From: Streptomyces turgidiscabies Car8
GTDB lineage: Bacteria; Actinomycetota; Actinomycetes; Streptomycetales; Streptomycetaceae
DNA: 64,000 nt
Reading direction: 5' to 3'
Assembly (NCBI RefSeq): GCF_000331005.1
Contig: NZ_AEJB01000441.1
Span: forward strand, 1 to 64,000
A model generated the notes under the pieces. That model was not told the origin of the DNA and made no database searches. It saw only the letters and a list, made by a program, of their open reading frames with translations. The position numbers and the translations under genes are program-made. Below, piece by piece: positions 17,435 through 26,250 of this stretch; within the stretch, counting starts at the first letter, position 1; each line of letters opens with the position of its first letter.

Positions 17435-19135
17435 CTACTCGTGCCGCTCGGAGGGCTTCGGCAGGAGCACGCGGGAGACCGCTCCGGTGGCGTGGTGGAT
17501 GGTGTGTGTGCACGGCCGCAACTCGTTGCCGGTGCCGGGCACCGTAGCTGTGCCCTCGTTGCGTGCGTACTGCGGGTGCGAGCCGCCGGCTGTCAGCAGA
17601 CGTATCCGGTGTCCGGGCCTGACCTCGTGTGCGCAGGCGTCGAGGCGCACGCGCACGTGCTGCACCTGGTCGATGGGCGAGGTGGGATCGAGGCGCAGGA
17701 GTCCTTCGGCGAAGTTGCGGGACACACCTTTCGGGTCGACGTCGCAGAGCCGTACGAAGACGTCGGCGTGCGGGTTGCTCCTGGTGTGCGCAAGTTCGAC
17801 GACGGGTGTTCCGATGATCTCCAGCGACTCGGTCAGCGGGTCGGTGGTGAAGGTGAGCACGTCGTCGCGGCTCTCCAGTTTCGTGTTGTCCTTGACGCCG
17901 CTGTCGAGGGTGAGCAGTGGGCCGGCGAGGGTCGGTGTGGGGTTGGCCGGGTCGTAGACGTACGTGGACGGTGCGCCGCCACTCGGCTCATCGGCCAGGA
18001 GCTTCCCGCCCGGCTGCAGGTAGCGCACGGTCTCGCCGGCCGCCGGTGGCCATTCCGCGAGCCGCCGCCATGCGCCCTGGCCGGTGACGTACACCTCCAC
18101 TGGCAGGTTGGGCCGTGGGGGTGCCGGCGTCTCGCCGCCGGCGAGGTGTGTCCGGAGCCAGTCGAGATTGCCGCGGAGCAGGTGCCCCATGGCTTTTTGG
18201 CCCGATTCCTGGTGGGTCCAGGGGCCGACGGTGAGTGAGACGTCGACTCCACGTGCGCGCAGCGTCCGGTACTGGTGCAGGGTCTGGTCGAGGAAGAGGT
18301 CCTGCCAGCCGGCGGTGAGCCGCACCGGTACGTTCGCCCGCTGAAGGGCGTCGCCGAGTTTGAGGCGGTCCCACGGGGAATCGTCGGGGTCAGGTGTCGT
18401 CAGCCATTCCCGGAACCACGGTGTGCGGTGCTCTGTCGCCGCGTCGGCCGCATCGGCCAGGGGGAGGGCGCCGAAGACCGGGGCCAGTCGCCGGTTCATC
18501 GTCAGTATCCGGGCCACACCGCGTAGCCCGGTGAATCGCTCCTGGTCGGCCATCATCGCCGCCCAGGACAGGAAGTCGCCGAGGCGGAATGCTCCCGCTC
18601 CGTACACCGTGTCGTGCATGTCGTGCGGGGCGACGGCGATCAGGCAGGTGCGCAGCTCAGGGGGCGGGTCCATCAGCAGCGCCCACTGGGTCCAGCCCAC
18701 GTAGGAGCCCCCGGCGGTGGCGAGCCGTCCGTCGAACCACTGCTGGGTGCGCAGCCAGGCCACCGCGTCCTGGGCGTCGTCGGCCTCGTTCGCCATCGGG
18801 TAGAAGGTTCCCGTGGAGCCGAACGTGCCGCGGCAACTCTGCACCGCGACGTGATACCCGTGGCCCGCGTAGACCCTGGCCTCCAGATCACCCGGGAAGC
18901 CGCGCCCGTACGGTGTGCGCAGGAGGACTGTGCCCTTCGGCCGGTCGGTGACGGGGGCGTAGTGGTCCGTGACCAGAACGGCGCCGTCGCGCGCGTGCGC
19001 CGGGAGGTTTCGCTCGACCCGGTAGTCGTATCGCGTGCCCGGCAGCCGCATCAGGCGGGTCAGTATCCGGTCCGCCGTGCGAGCGGCCAGGCTCGGTGGC
19101 GCCGGCGCGGTGTGCGAGGGAAGTGTGGCTGTCAT
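17435..19135 (-). CDS. CocE/NonD-family acyl hydrolase (X-Pro dipeptidyl-peptidase S15 fold)
   Basis: A 566-residue hydrolase with the S15/CocE layout: an alpha/beta hydrolase core with RTPYGRGF and QSCRGTFGS oxyanion elements and the nucleophile in GGSYVGWTQW. A helical cap region and a C-terminal jelly-roll (from about residue 410) follow. Enzymes of this family cleave esters such as cocaine or glutaryl side chains, or X-Pro peptides. Length is normal and no signal peptide is present. It is the last gene of a minus-strand hydrolase run that begins at the MFS gene near 23.7 kb; a 58-bp gap separates it from the preceding serine hydrolase. Confidence 0.9.
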   Translation of the reverse strand: MTATLPSHTAPAPPSLAARTADRILTRLMRLPGTRYDYRVERNLPAHARDGAVLVTDHYAPVTDRPKGTVLLRTPYGRGFPGDLEARVYAGHGYHVAVQSCRGTFGSTGTFYPMANEADDAQDAVAWLRTQQWFDGRLATAGGSYVGWTQWALLMDPPPELRTCLIAVAPHDMHDTVYGAGAFRLGDFLSWAAMMADQERFTGLRGVARILTMNRRLAPVFGALPLADAADAATEHRTPWFREWLTTPDPDDSPWDRLKLGDALQRANVPVRLTAGWQDLFLDQTLHQYRTLRARGVDVSLTVGPWTHQESGQKAMGHLLRGNLDWLRTHLAGGETPAPPRPNLPVEVYVTGQGAWRRLAEWPPAAGETVRYLQPGGKLLADEPSGGAPSTYVYDPANPTPTLAGPLLTLDSGVKDNTKLESRDDVLTFTTDPLTESLEIIGTPVVELAHTRSNPHADVFVRLCDVDPKGVSRNFAEGLLRLDPTSPIDQVQHVRVRLDACAHEVRPGHRIRLLTAGGSHPQYARNEGTATVPGTGNELRPCTHTIHHATGAVSRVLLPKPSERHE

Positions 19136-19193
19136 GGCCTGCTCTCCGGTTCTTTCGGTGGACGGGGTCGGGACCTGACGTGCCGGAGTCGGT

Positions 19194-20339
19194 TCACAGG
19201 CAGGCGCGCAGCGCGCGACAGAGGGCGTTGGATCGATCGTCGGGAAGACCACCGGGCTGTGCGGTCTGGTAGGCGAAGGCGATCTGCGATTCCGGGTGGG
19301 CGAAACCGAGGCCGCCGCCGAAGCCATCGTGGCCGAAGCTGCCCGGGCCGGCCATCGGCCGGTGGGCCGAGCTGATCATGAAACCGGTGCCCCAGCGGTT
19401 GCCTTCGTCGGGCCCCACGAACGGCGGGCCCTCGGAACGCGGCACGCGGGCATCACGGACGGTGTCCGGGCCCAGCAGCCTGACTCCGTCGACCTCGCCC
19501 ACCGTCGCCGCGTACAGCCGTGCCAGGCTGCGGGCGCTGGTCACGAGATTGCCCGCCGCGAGCTCGACCGACAGCCACACCTCCCCGTTGGCGGTCTGGA
19601 TGAGGTTGGCGGTGTCGAAGACGCCACCCAGGCTCGTCGAGCGTTCGACCATCGGTGAGGCGAGAGCGGTGGCCATCAACGCGGCGGCAGCGAGGTCGGT
19701 GTTTGGCAGCGGGTCTGCCAGGGGGTGGAAATCGGCGGCCGTGGGGTCGACGCCGTACGTCATCGCCAGGTTCAGGGGAGCCGCCACGTGCTCGCGCAGC
19801 CACTGGCTGGGCCGCAGTCCCGTTGCCCGGCGCAGCACCTCGCCGGCCAGCCAGCCGAACGTGAGGGCGTGGTAGGCGTACGCGGTTCCCGGGGACCAGG
19901 CCGGTGCCTGCCGGGCCAGCGCGTCCGCCACGGGCTCCCAGGCGCGCAGGTTCTCCAGCGTCACATCCGCCTCGGGCGCCACCAGACCGGCCTGGTGCGT
20001 GAGGAGTTGCCGTACCGTCGTCGTCTCCTTGCCGTTCTCGGCGAACTCCGGCCAGTACTTCGCCACCGGGGCGTCGAGTTCGATCAGTCCGCGCTCGGCG
20101 GCCATCAGCAGGCAGACGGTGGTTACTCCCTTGCTCACCGAGAACACGACGGTGCGGGCGTCGGGCGTCCAGGTGCCCCGGGCGGTCTGACCAGCCCAGA
20201 TGTCCACGACCGGGGCTCCCTGCGCGTACACCACGCAGGAGGCGGCCGTGTCGCCGCGCTGCCGGAAATTGTCGGCGAAGGCGTCCGCGATCGGTTCGAA
20301 TCCGCTGTCCACGCGGCCCTTCACCTGTACTGCTGTCAT
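19194..20339 (-). CDS. Serine hydrolase of the beta-lactamase/class C fold (EstB-like esterase)
   Basis: A 381-residue enzyme with the active-site Ser-X-X-Lys in VFSVSKG (near residue 72) and a Tyr-containing second motif YAYHALTFGW. The C-terminal region has GHDGFGGG in place of the lactamase KTG, as in EstB-type esterases and D-aminopeptidase-like proteins. It likely hydrolyses small esters in the cytoplasm. ATG at 20339 has GAGGAAG eight bases upstream and is preferred over an earlier in-frame start at 20375. It belongs to the minus-strand hydrolase run. Confidence 0.88.
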   Translation of the reverse strand: MTAVQVKGRVDSGFEPIADAFADNFRQRGDTAASCVVYAQGAPVVDIWAGQTARGTWTPDARTVVFSVSKGVTTVCLLMAAERGLIELDAPVAKYWPEFAENGKETTTVRQLLTHQAGLVAPEADVTLENLRAWEPVADALARQAPAWSPGTAYAYHALTFGWLAGEVLRRATGLRPSQWLREHVAAPLNLAMTYGVDPTAADFHPLADPLPNTDLAAAALMATALASPMVERSTSLGGVFDTANLIQTANGEVWLSVELAAGNLVTSARSLARLYAATVGEVDGVRLLGPDTVRDARVPRSEGPPFVGPDEGNRWGTGFMISSAHRPMAGPGSFGHDGFGGGLGFAHPESQIAFAYQTAQPGGLPDDRSNALCRALRACL

Positions 20340-20443
20340 GTCACGCACTTCCTCGTGTGTTGTCCCGCGTCGCATCCGGGATCAGCTCGTGCACGGCCTG
20401 GGCCCACCGGTCAGCGGTACCGCTCTGCGGGCGTCCCGCCTTC

Positions 20444-21523
20444 TCACACCGGCTGCTTGCGGTTGAGGGCGCTCATCGCCTGAGGAAGAAAGCGGCGCAG
20501 ATCGTCGTAGTCGTAGAACCGCGTCGCCGTCGTCCCGCCCGGATGAGTGCCGTTGCCGTAGAACCAGGTGGTGACGGGCACCTCGGCCCGGGCGAGCGCG
20601 GCGACGAAGTTCTCGGCCATCTGGTGCACGAGGATCTCCATGGGGGCTCCCGCGACGGCGCTCACGGCGTCGTCGTAGCGGCCGGGCAGCCCGTTGCCGC
20701 AGGCGACGAACAGGGACACTCCGCGCAGCTCGGCAGCCAGGTCGACCGGGTTGTGCGCATTCCAGTTGTCGGCCTGCAGGGTCCGGTCCCCGAAGATGCA
20801 CGGGTCCCAGGCCAGGGAGATCAGCACAGGACTGATCGGGTACAGCGCGTCAAGGTCCACAGCGCCGGAGAAGGAGCCGGCGGCGACGAAGACCCCCGGG
20901 TTGCGGGCGGGATACGCCATCGCGCCGAAGCCGCCCATCGAGCTGCCGGTGATCGCGCGTCGGCCTGTGGTACGGAAGGTCTTGTCCAGCCACGGGAGCA
21001 GCTCGCGGATGTGGAAGGTCTCCCACGCCGGGGGCGGGAACGGCACCGGCCCGTTGAAGAGATCGCCGCCGGTGACGGGGGTGCCGTACCAGTCGGCGTA
21101 GAAGCCGGCAGGGCCGCCGTCGGGCTCGACGAAGATCACGTCGTTGTCGCCCAGTACCTGCTCCACCTCGCCGGCGGGCCAGGTGCTGGGCGAGTTGTTG
21201 GTGCCGTGCAGGTGCAGCATGACCGGGTAGCGCCTGCCGGGCGAGCGGTCGTAGTCGGCGGGCAGGATGACGCGCACCCGGACGAGCCCGTCAGGCATGG
21301 CGTCGCCGACCGCCTTCGAGCGGAACGCGTACATCTGCGTGCGGGCATCGATGCGCTCGACCGAGACCAGGGTCAGTCCCACCCCGGGCTGCGTGGTCCG
21401 GGGCACGCAGAACGGGCCGTCAGCCGCCGAGGCCGGGCTCGGCGCTGCTACGCCGACGAACAGGACGAGTGCTGAGACGAACATCAGCAGTACCCGCCGG
21501 GCTGCGGGCCGGGTCCGGGACAC
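20444..21523 (-). CDS. Secreted alpha/beta esterase (esterase D/antigen 85-like)
   Basis: A 359-residue exported esterase. The N-terminus RTRPAARR, a long hydrophobic core and ASA before ADGPF form a clear signal peptide. The mature part has HLHGTNN, the nucleophile elbow GSSMGGFG (near residue 175) and a C-terminal HPGG histidine. GTG at 21523 is chosen because GAGGAGG lies five bases upstream; an ATG 18 bases earlier lacks this spacing and would place charged residues ahead of the signal. The start lies 20 bases after the stop of the preceding hydrolase gene, so the two are probably co-transcribed. Feruloyl or acetyl esterase activity is possible. Confidence 0.85.
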   Translation of the reverse strand: MSRTRPAARRVLLMFVSALVLFVGVAAPSPASAADGPFCVPRTTQPGVGLTLVSVERIDARTQMYAFRSKAVGDAMPDGLVRVRVILPADYDRSPGRRYPVMLHLHGTNNSPSTWPAGEVEQVLGDNDVIFVEPDGGPAGFYADWYGTPVTGGDLFNGPVPFPPPAWETFHIRELLPWLDKTFRTTGRRAITGSSMGGFGAMAYPARNPGVFVAAGSFSGAVDLDALYPISPVLISLAWDPCIFGDRTLQADNWNAHNPVDLAAELRGVSLFVACGNGLPGRYDDAVSAVAGAPMEILVHQMAENFVAALARAEVPVTTWFYGNGTHPGGTTATRFYDYDDLRRFLPQAMSALNRKQPV

Positions 21524-21542
21524 GTGTGCCTCCTCGGCCATG

Positions 21543-22370
21543 TCACGCGCTCCCTCGTGTGGTGTTGTCCTGGATCTGGGCGATGACCTCGGTCCACAGT
21601 GGGCGGGGAAGCTCGTGGCCCATTCCGTGGTGGATGGTCAGCGTCGAATCCGGGATCAGCTCGTGCATGGCCTGGGAGGCGCCGGAATCGATCAGCTGGT
21701 CGCCGTCACCGTGCATGATCGTGGTGGGGACCGTGACGCGGTGCAGGTGAGGCGTGCGGTCGGGGGAGTTGTCGAGTGCCTCCACCTGGCGGACGACGCC
21801 GCCGGGATCGTAGCCCCGGTGGTACATCAGGCCGCCGAGTTCGCGCAGCCAGGCGATGTCCTGGGGGTATTCCGGTGAGGCGCACGCCGCCTCGTCGTCC
21901 AGGTACAGCGCGATGGCCTCGTCCTCGTCGCGAGCCCGGGGGCGCCGGGTGCGCTCGTCGACCAGGTCGCGGCCGGCGAGGAAGTCCGTGCCGGGCGCCG
22001 TGTAGATCAGAGCGAGGCTCAGCAGTCGCGTGGGGTGGTCCAGTGCCAACTGCTGGGCGATCATGCCGCCCATCGACTGGCCCACGATGTGTGCTGCGGG
22101 GATGCCGAGCGCGGTGAGCAGGCCCGCGGCGTCGTTCGCCATGTCGGCCAGGGTGTAGCCGCCCTGCGGGAACTTCTGCGAGAGGCCGACGTCCCGGTTG
22201 TCGAAGCGGACGACGTGGAATTCCGCGTCGGCGAGTTGCCGGCACAGAGCGGCGCGCCATCCGAGCATGTGGGCTCCGAGGCCCTGGATCAGCAGCAGCG
22301 GGGGGTGGCCGGGATCGCCGAAGGTGTCGTAGCAGAGCGACACCTGCGTGTGCGTGGTGATCATGGACAT
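21543..22370 (-). CDS. Alpha/beta hydrolase (hydrolase 1 family)
   Basis: A 275-residue cytosolic alpha/beta hydrolase. Visible are LIQGLGAHMLGW (oxyanion), GQSMGGMIAQ (nucleophile elbow, near residue 98), MHGDGDQLI with the likely acid, and GMGHELPRP with the catalytic His. Similar proteins are called enol-lactone hydrolases or aclacinomycin methylesterases, so the natural substrate is open. It lies directly between the MFS gene and the secreted esterase, with a 16-bp gap from the MFS stop, suggesting an operon controlled by the LacI regulator upstream. Confidence 0.88.
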   Translation of the reverse strand: MSMITTHTQVSLCYDTFGDPGHPPLLLIQGLGAHMLGWRAALCRQLADAEFHVVRFDNRDVGLSQKFPQGGYTLADMANDAAGLLTALGIPAAHIVGQSMGGMIAQQLALDHPTRLLSLALIYTAPGTDFLAGRDLVDERTRRPRARDEDEAIALYLDDEAACASPEYPQDIAWLRELGGLMYHRGYDPGGVVRQVEALDNSPDRTPHLHRVTVPTTIMHGDGDQLIDSGASQAMHELIPDSTLTIHHGMGHELPRPLWTEVIAQIQDNTTRGSA

Positions 22371-22386
22371 GGAAGGCTCCGTCCGG

Positions 22387-23670
22387 CTAGCGGATCGAGC
22401 GGATGCACATGGCCAGCGCACCGGCGACAAGGGCGCACGCGCTGCCGACGATGAACAGCGAGCCGTAGCCGCCGAGGTTGATGAGTGCGCCGGCGATGGC
22501 GGGGGAAGCGAGTTGGGGCAGGCCGGTGGCGACGTTGAGGATGGCGAAGTCGCGCCCTTCGTTCTCCTTGTCCGGCAGGACCAGCGACATGACGGCGAGG
22601 TCCACCGCGAAGTACGTGCCCAGGGCGGCGCCCGAAACCGCGGAGTACGCGAGCATGGCACCCCAGCTGTGGCTGACGATCGGTATGAGCTGGGACAGTC
22701 CCAGACCGATGGCGCTGATCGCGATGAACAGCTTGCGCCGGTCGAGCTTGTCGGCGAGCCAGCCGCAGAGAGTGGCGACGGCGATCCAGGTGCCGATTGA
22801 CACCGTCGAGAGGGTGCTCACAGCGACGGCGACGTTGCCGCCGGGGACGTTCTTCGTCCCGACATAGTCCTGCACGGTGAAGAAGAGGTAACCGGAGACC
22901 GTGAAGTAGGACAGGAACAGGCCGAACCGGCTGGCGAAGGCCAGGGCGAAGTCGCGGTGGCCGAACGCGCGGAAGAACGCCCGGACAGCCGCGCTCGCGG
23001 AGCCGCGGTCCTTCGGTCCTGTTGTGGCGTGGTCGAGCGAGGACGGTTCGCGCGCACCGGCTACGAGGGCGAGCGTGGTGACGAGCAGCACCAGCGCGAG
23101 AGCCGTGTACGCCCAGACCTGGCTGACTCGGCTGGCCAGGTTGACGCCGAAGAGGACGCCCACCGGCGTGCCCAGGCCGATGACCGCTGAGGCGATGCCA
23201 CGGCGGGCCACGGGCACGCGGTCGGGCAGGAGCGCCGAGATCGCCCCTCCGTAGAAGTTCATGGTGAACCACAGGACCGTGAGTACGATCGCGAGGACGA
23301 CCAGTGAGTTGCTCAGACCCATGGCGATCGTCAGAATTGCGGAGGCCCCGGCCATCACCACCAGCCAGGGGGCGCGTCGTCCGAACCGGGACCGTGTACG
23401 GTCCGACACCGCTCCTCCGGTGGGAAGGGCGATCATCGAGGCCACTGCGCCCAGCGTCGTCAGCAGCGCCAGGACTCCGACCTTGGAGTCGGGCGCCAGC
23501 CGGGCCACCTGCGCGGGGAGCAGGATCGCCCCGATCGCGTTGAACACGGCGTACATCGCGGTCGTCGCCGGGAAAGCGAAAGCGAGCAGGCGGCCCAGGC
23601 GGACCGGATCGGCGGGGGTGGTAACGCTGCAGGGTGTGGTGTCGGTGCTGACCGGGATCGTGTCGTCCAT
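22387..23670 (-). CDS. MFS transporter, sugar/glycoside type
   Basis: A 427-residue, roughly 12-helix transporter. The loop between helices 2 and 3 reads DRTRSRFGRRAPWL, a form common in glycoside-pentoside-hexuronide and related sugar symporters. It is the first gene of the minus-strand run MFS, hydrolase, secreted esterase, serine hydrolase, CocE. It faces a LacI-family gene across a 22-bp perfect palindrome, so sugar- or ester-induced expression is likely. ATG at 23670 follows GAGAGA. The substrate is inferred from context only. Confidence 0.85.
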   Translation of the reverse strand: MDDTIPVSTDTTPCSVTTPADPVRLGRLLAFAFPATTAMYAVFNAIGAILLPAQVARLAPDSKVGVLALLTTLGAVASMIALPTGGAVSDRTRSRFGRRAPWLVVMAGASAILTIAMGLSNSLVVLAIVLTVLWFTMNFYGGAISALLPDRVPVARRGIASAVIGLGTPVGVLFGVNLASRVSQVWAYTALALVLLVTTLALVAGAREPSSLDHATTGPKDRGSASAAVRAFFRAFGHRDFALAFASRFGLFLSYFTVSGYLFFTVQDYVGTKNVPGGNVAVAVSTLSTVSIGTWIAVATLCGWLADKLDRRKLFIAISAIGLGLSQLIPIVSHSWGAMLAYSAVSGAALGTYFAVDLAVMSLVLPDKENEGRDFAILNVATGLPQLASPAIAGALINLGGYGSLFIVGSACALVAGALAMCIRSIR

Positions 23671-23795
23671 GACAGATCTCTCTTCGTGTGATCCACCCGG
23701 TCGGCGCGCAGGGGGACGGTTTTCGACCGGGATGGGTGGCTCGGGCAAAGCGGGTGCGGGGCGTCCCCCTACAGGCCATTGCGGCTACCGAAGCG

Positions 23796-23817
23796 CGATC
23801 TAATACGTATTAGATCG
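23796..23817. promoter_or_regulatory. 22-bp perfect palindrome, probable LacI-family operator
   Basis: Each half is CGATCTAATAC or its complement, centred on ACGT. It is the most AT-rich spot between the divergent MFS and lacI genes and probably overlaps a promoter for one of them. A central CG within an 18-22-bp palindrome is typical of LacI-family operators, so the adjacent regulator is the natural candidate. Confidence 0.75.
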
Positions 23818-23875
23818 TCCGATTGCCGTACCGTAGCCTGTGCATGAAGGTGTGGCAAGGGTTCGGGGAGGGGCG

Positions 23876-24871
23876 TTGCCAAGAGTCACCAGCAAGGACG
23901 TGGCGCGAGAGGCCGGGGTCTCGCAGACCACAGTGAGCTTCGTGCTCAACGGGAGGGACGAGCACGGTCTTTCCGCGGAGACCCGCCGTCGTGTGCTGGA
24001 GACGGCGGAGCGTCTCGGCTACGTACCGTCGGGAGCCGGCCGTGCACTGCGCAAGGGCCGTAGCAATGTCGTGCTCTGCGTGGTTCCGGATCTCCCCGTC
24101 GCCGAGGCCATGGAGCAGTTCAAACTGGCCCTCGGACGCTCACTGGGCGAGGCCGGCTACACCTGCGTGTACCTGCACCACGCCGGCACGACCACGCCGC
24201 TGGCCGAGCTGTGGCAGCACGTCCAGCCGGCGGTGGTCGTCGCGTTCGGGAGCCTGCCGCCCGCCGATGCGCGGTCACTGCGTCGCGCTGAAATCCCATT
24301 GCTCGATGGCGTGTTGGCCCCGGACGGCATCAGCCTGACCGGACTGAGCCAGGAAGCTGTCGGGCGCATGCAGATCGAGCACCTCGCGGCACGCGGGCAC
24401 CGGCACATCGGCTATGCCGCGCTGGACGACCCGCGCGAGCGCCCCTTCTGCGTGCCCCGTCTGCAGGGAGCCACCCGGGCCTGCAGCGACCTGGGTCTGC
24501 CATCGCCGCAGGTGGTCAGCATGCGCTATTCGCGGGCCAGTGCCCGGACCGCCGTCGCGGAGTGGACGCGGGGCGCCACCCCGGTCACCGCGGTCGCCGC
24601 GTTCAACGATCTGATCGCGCTCGCAGTCCTGGCGAGCTGCCGTACGCAGAACATCGCCGTCCCGGACGACCTGGCGCTCATCGGCGTCGACGACCTCCCG
24701 GTGAGCTCGCTCGCCGTACCGGCGCTGACCACCATCGGGATGGACCTCACCGCGGTAGCCGGCAATCTCACCGCCCGTATCCTCTCGATGGTCGGCGCTG
24801 CGGCCCTGGCGACGCCGGGTGCGCCTGGCGCGGGGGACATCCTCGCCGTGGTCGAGCGCGAGACGACGTAA
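23876..24871 (+). CDS. LacI-family transcriptional regulator
   Basis: A regulator of about 331 residues. It begins with a LacI helix-turn-helix (TSKDVAREAGVSQTTVSFV) and hinge, followed by a periplasmic-binding-protein-like sensor domain with VAAFNDLIALAVL and LIGVDDLPVSSLAVP. The TTG at 23876 gives the usual four-residue lead before the HTH and has GGGGAGG upstream; GTG at 23852 or 23840 are alternatives. It probably represses the divergent MFS-hydrolase operon through the 22-bp palindrome and releases on binding a sugar or glycoside. Confidence 0.88.
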   Translation: MPRVTSKDVAREAGVSQTTVSFVLNGRDEHGLSAETRRRVLETAERLGYVPSGAGRALRKGRSNVVLCVVPDLPVAEAMEQFKLALGRSLGEAGYTCVYLHHAGTTTPLAELWQHVQPAVVVAFGSLPPADARSLRRAEIPLLDGVLAPDGISLTGLSQEAVGRMQIEHLAARGHRHIGYAALDDPRERPFCVPRLQGATRACSDLGLPSPQVVSMRYSRASARTAVAEWTRGATPVTAVAAFNDLIALAVLASCRTQNIAVPDDLALIGVDDLPVSSLAVPALTTIGMDLTAVAGNLTARILSMVGAAALATPGAPGAGDILAVVERETT

Positions 24872-24924
24872 CGGGCTGACGGCTCGGGTGCTTGAGGCCG
24901 AGGTCGGCACCGCCCGCGAGTCGC

Positions 24925-26091
24925 TCACCGGGGCAGGAGCCGCAGCGCGTGCAGAGCGGCGCCCAGGTCGGCCAGGTTCCTGGGTTCGGAGAGTGAGCGG
25001 CCCGTCAGCTTCTCGACGCGGCGCAGCCGGTAGCGCACGGTGTTGGGGTGGACGAAGAGCAGGTCGGCCGCCTCGGCGGCGACGCCCCCGGCGGCGAACC
25101 AGTGCCCAAGGGTCTCCAGCAGCCGCGCCCGCTCAGCTGCCGGCAGGTCCAGGACCGGCCTGAGAACGACCTCCACCAGGCGGGACGCCTCCGCGGGCGC
25201 CGCGGCGACCAGCATCGCGAGGGGGCTGTCGTCGAAGCGGGCCACCCCGGGCCCGTCGCCCGGCAGCCCGGCCAGCGCCAGCCGGGCGAACCGCAGAGCC
25301 TGCGGGGTGTCCCGCAGCGAGTCGAAGCGTGGACTGACCCCCACCCGGGCGCGGCTTCGGCGCAGCGACGACAGGCTCACCGTCTCCGCGTCCCGGTGCA
25401 GGAGGGACACCAGCCCGATCTGCTGGTCGGGCAACAACCGCCAGGCCGAGGACACCTGGGCCTGACGCAGCACCGCCTCGATGCCGGGCAGCGGCTCCTG
25501 GCCCGGGTCCGGCACGGATGCGGCGACGACCGCGTACGGACCCCGCTCGGGCAGGCCGAGCTGCCGGGCCGCGTCCCGCAGCGTCGTACGGTCCGCGAGC
25601 GCGCCCGTGAACAGTGCCTCGACCAGCGCCGAACGGCGCGCCTCGCGGCGCAGCGCCAACTCCGCGCTGGCTTCCCGGTAGGCGGCCGCGACCGCTTCGG
25701 CGTAGCGGCCGAACAGCGCCCAGATCCGCGACGACCCGGCCACCAGATGCGCGTCCGTGACCTCCGGATGCCTGCGAGCCTCCTCGACCATCTGCGACCA
25801 GAGGTACTCGAAGCCGACCCGGTAGGCGTGCAGTGTGTCGGCCAGGGGCACGCCCTGCTCGGCGCGCAACCGCCCGGTCTCCTGCGCGGGCCGTACGTCG
25901 GGCTCCGCGCCGGAGGCGAAATGCCGGATCACCAGGTCGGCGTTGCGCTCGCAGGAATCCCGTAGCGAGGCAAAGGGTGTGAGCGAGTCGTCCGCGTAGG
26001 ACTCGACCTCGGCGCGGATGCGCTGAGCCATCCGCTCACCCAGTTGGGGAAGGCGCTCGCGCAGCGCGGCACTCACACCTGACAGATCCAT
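24925..26091 (-). CDS. PucR/CdaR-type transcriptional regulator
   Basis: A 388-residue regulator. The N-terminal helical domain (about residues 1-170) is typical of actinobacterial PucR-type proteins, followed by a GGDEF-like middle part and a C-terminal HTH_30 with the hallmark LLFVHPNTVRYRLRRVEKLTG. ATG at 26091 starts the conserved N-terminal helix. It is divergent from the acyl-CoA ligase gene with a 159-bp gap. This regulator/ligase pairing is common in Streptomyces, so it probably controls the ligase in response to fatty acids or acyl-CoA. Confidence 0.88.
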   Translation of the reverse strand: MDLSGVSAALRERLPQLGERMAQRIRAEVESYADDSLTPFASLRDSCERNADLVIRHFASGAEPDVRPAQETGRLRAEQGVPLADTLHAYRVGFEYLWSQMVEEARRHPEVTDAHLVAGSSRIWALFGRYAEAVAAAYREASAELALRREARRSALVEALFTGALADRTTLRDAARQLGLPERGPYAVVAASVPDPGQEPLPGIEAVLRQAQVSSAWRLLPDQQIGLVSLLHRDAETVSLSSLRRSRARVGVSPRFDSLRDTPQALRFARLALAGLPGDGPGVARFDDSPLAMLVAAAPAEASRLVEVVLRPVLDLPAAERARLLETLGHWFAAGGVAAEAADLLFVHPNTVRYRLRRVEKLTGRSLSEPRNLADLGAALHALRLLPR

Positions 26092-26250
26092 CCTCGCAGC
26101 GTACGGCGCCCTGTTTGTGTTCCGGAACAATCCCGGCACGCACCGGCTGTCCGCGCCGCCATGGACGGCCGCGATCGCGGCCGTCACCATTCCGTGAGCG
26201 TCGGAGGCGAACTTCCCCGGCGCCACGGAGCATGCGTGCAAGGAGGCATC

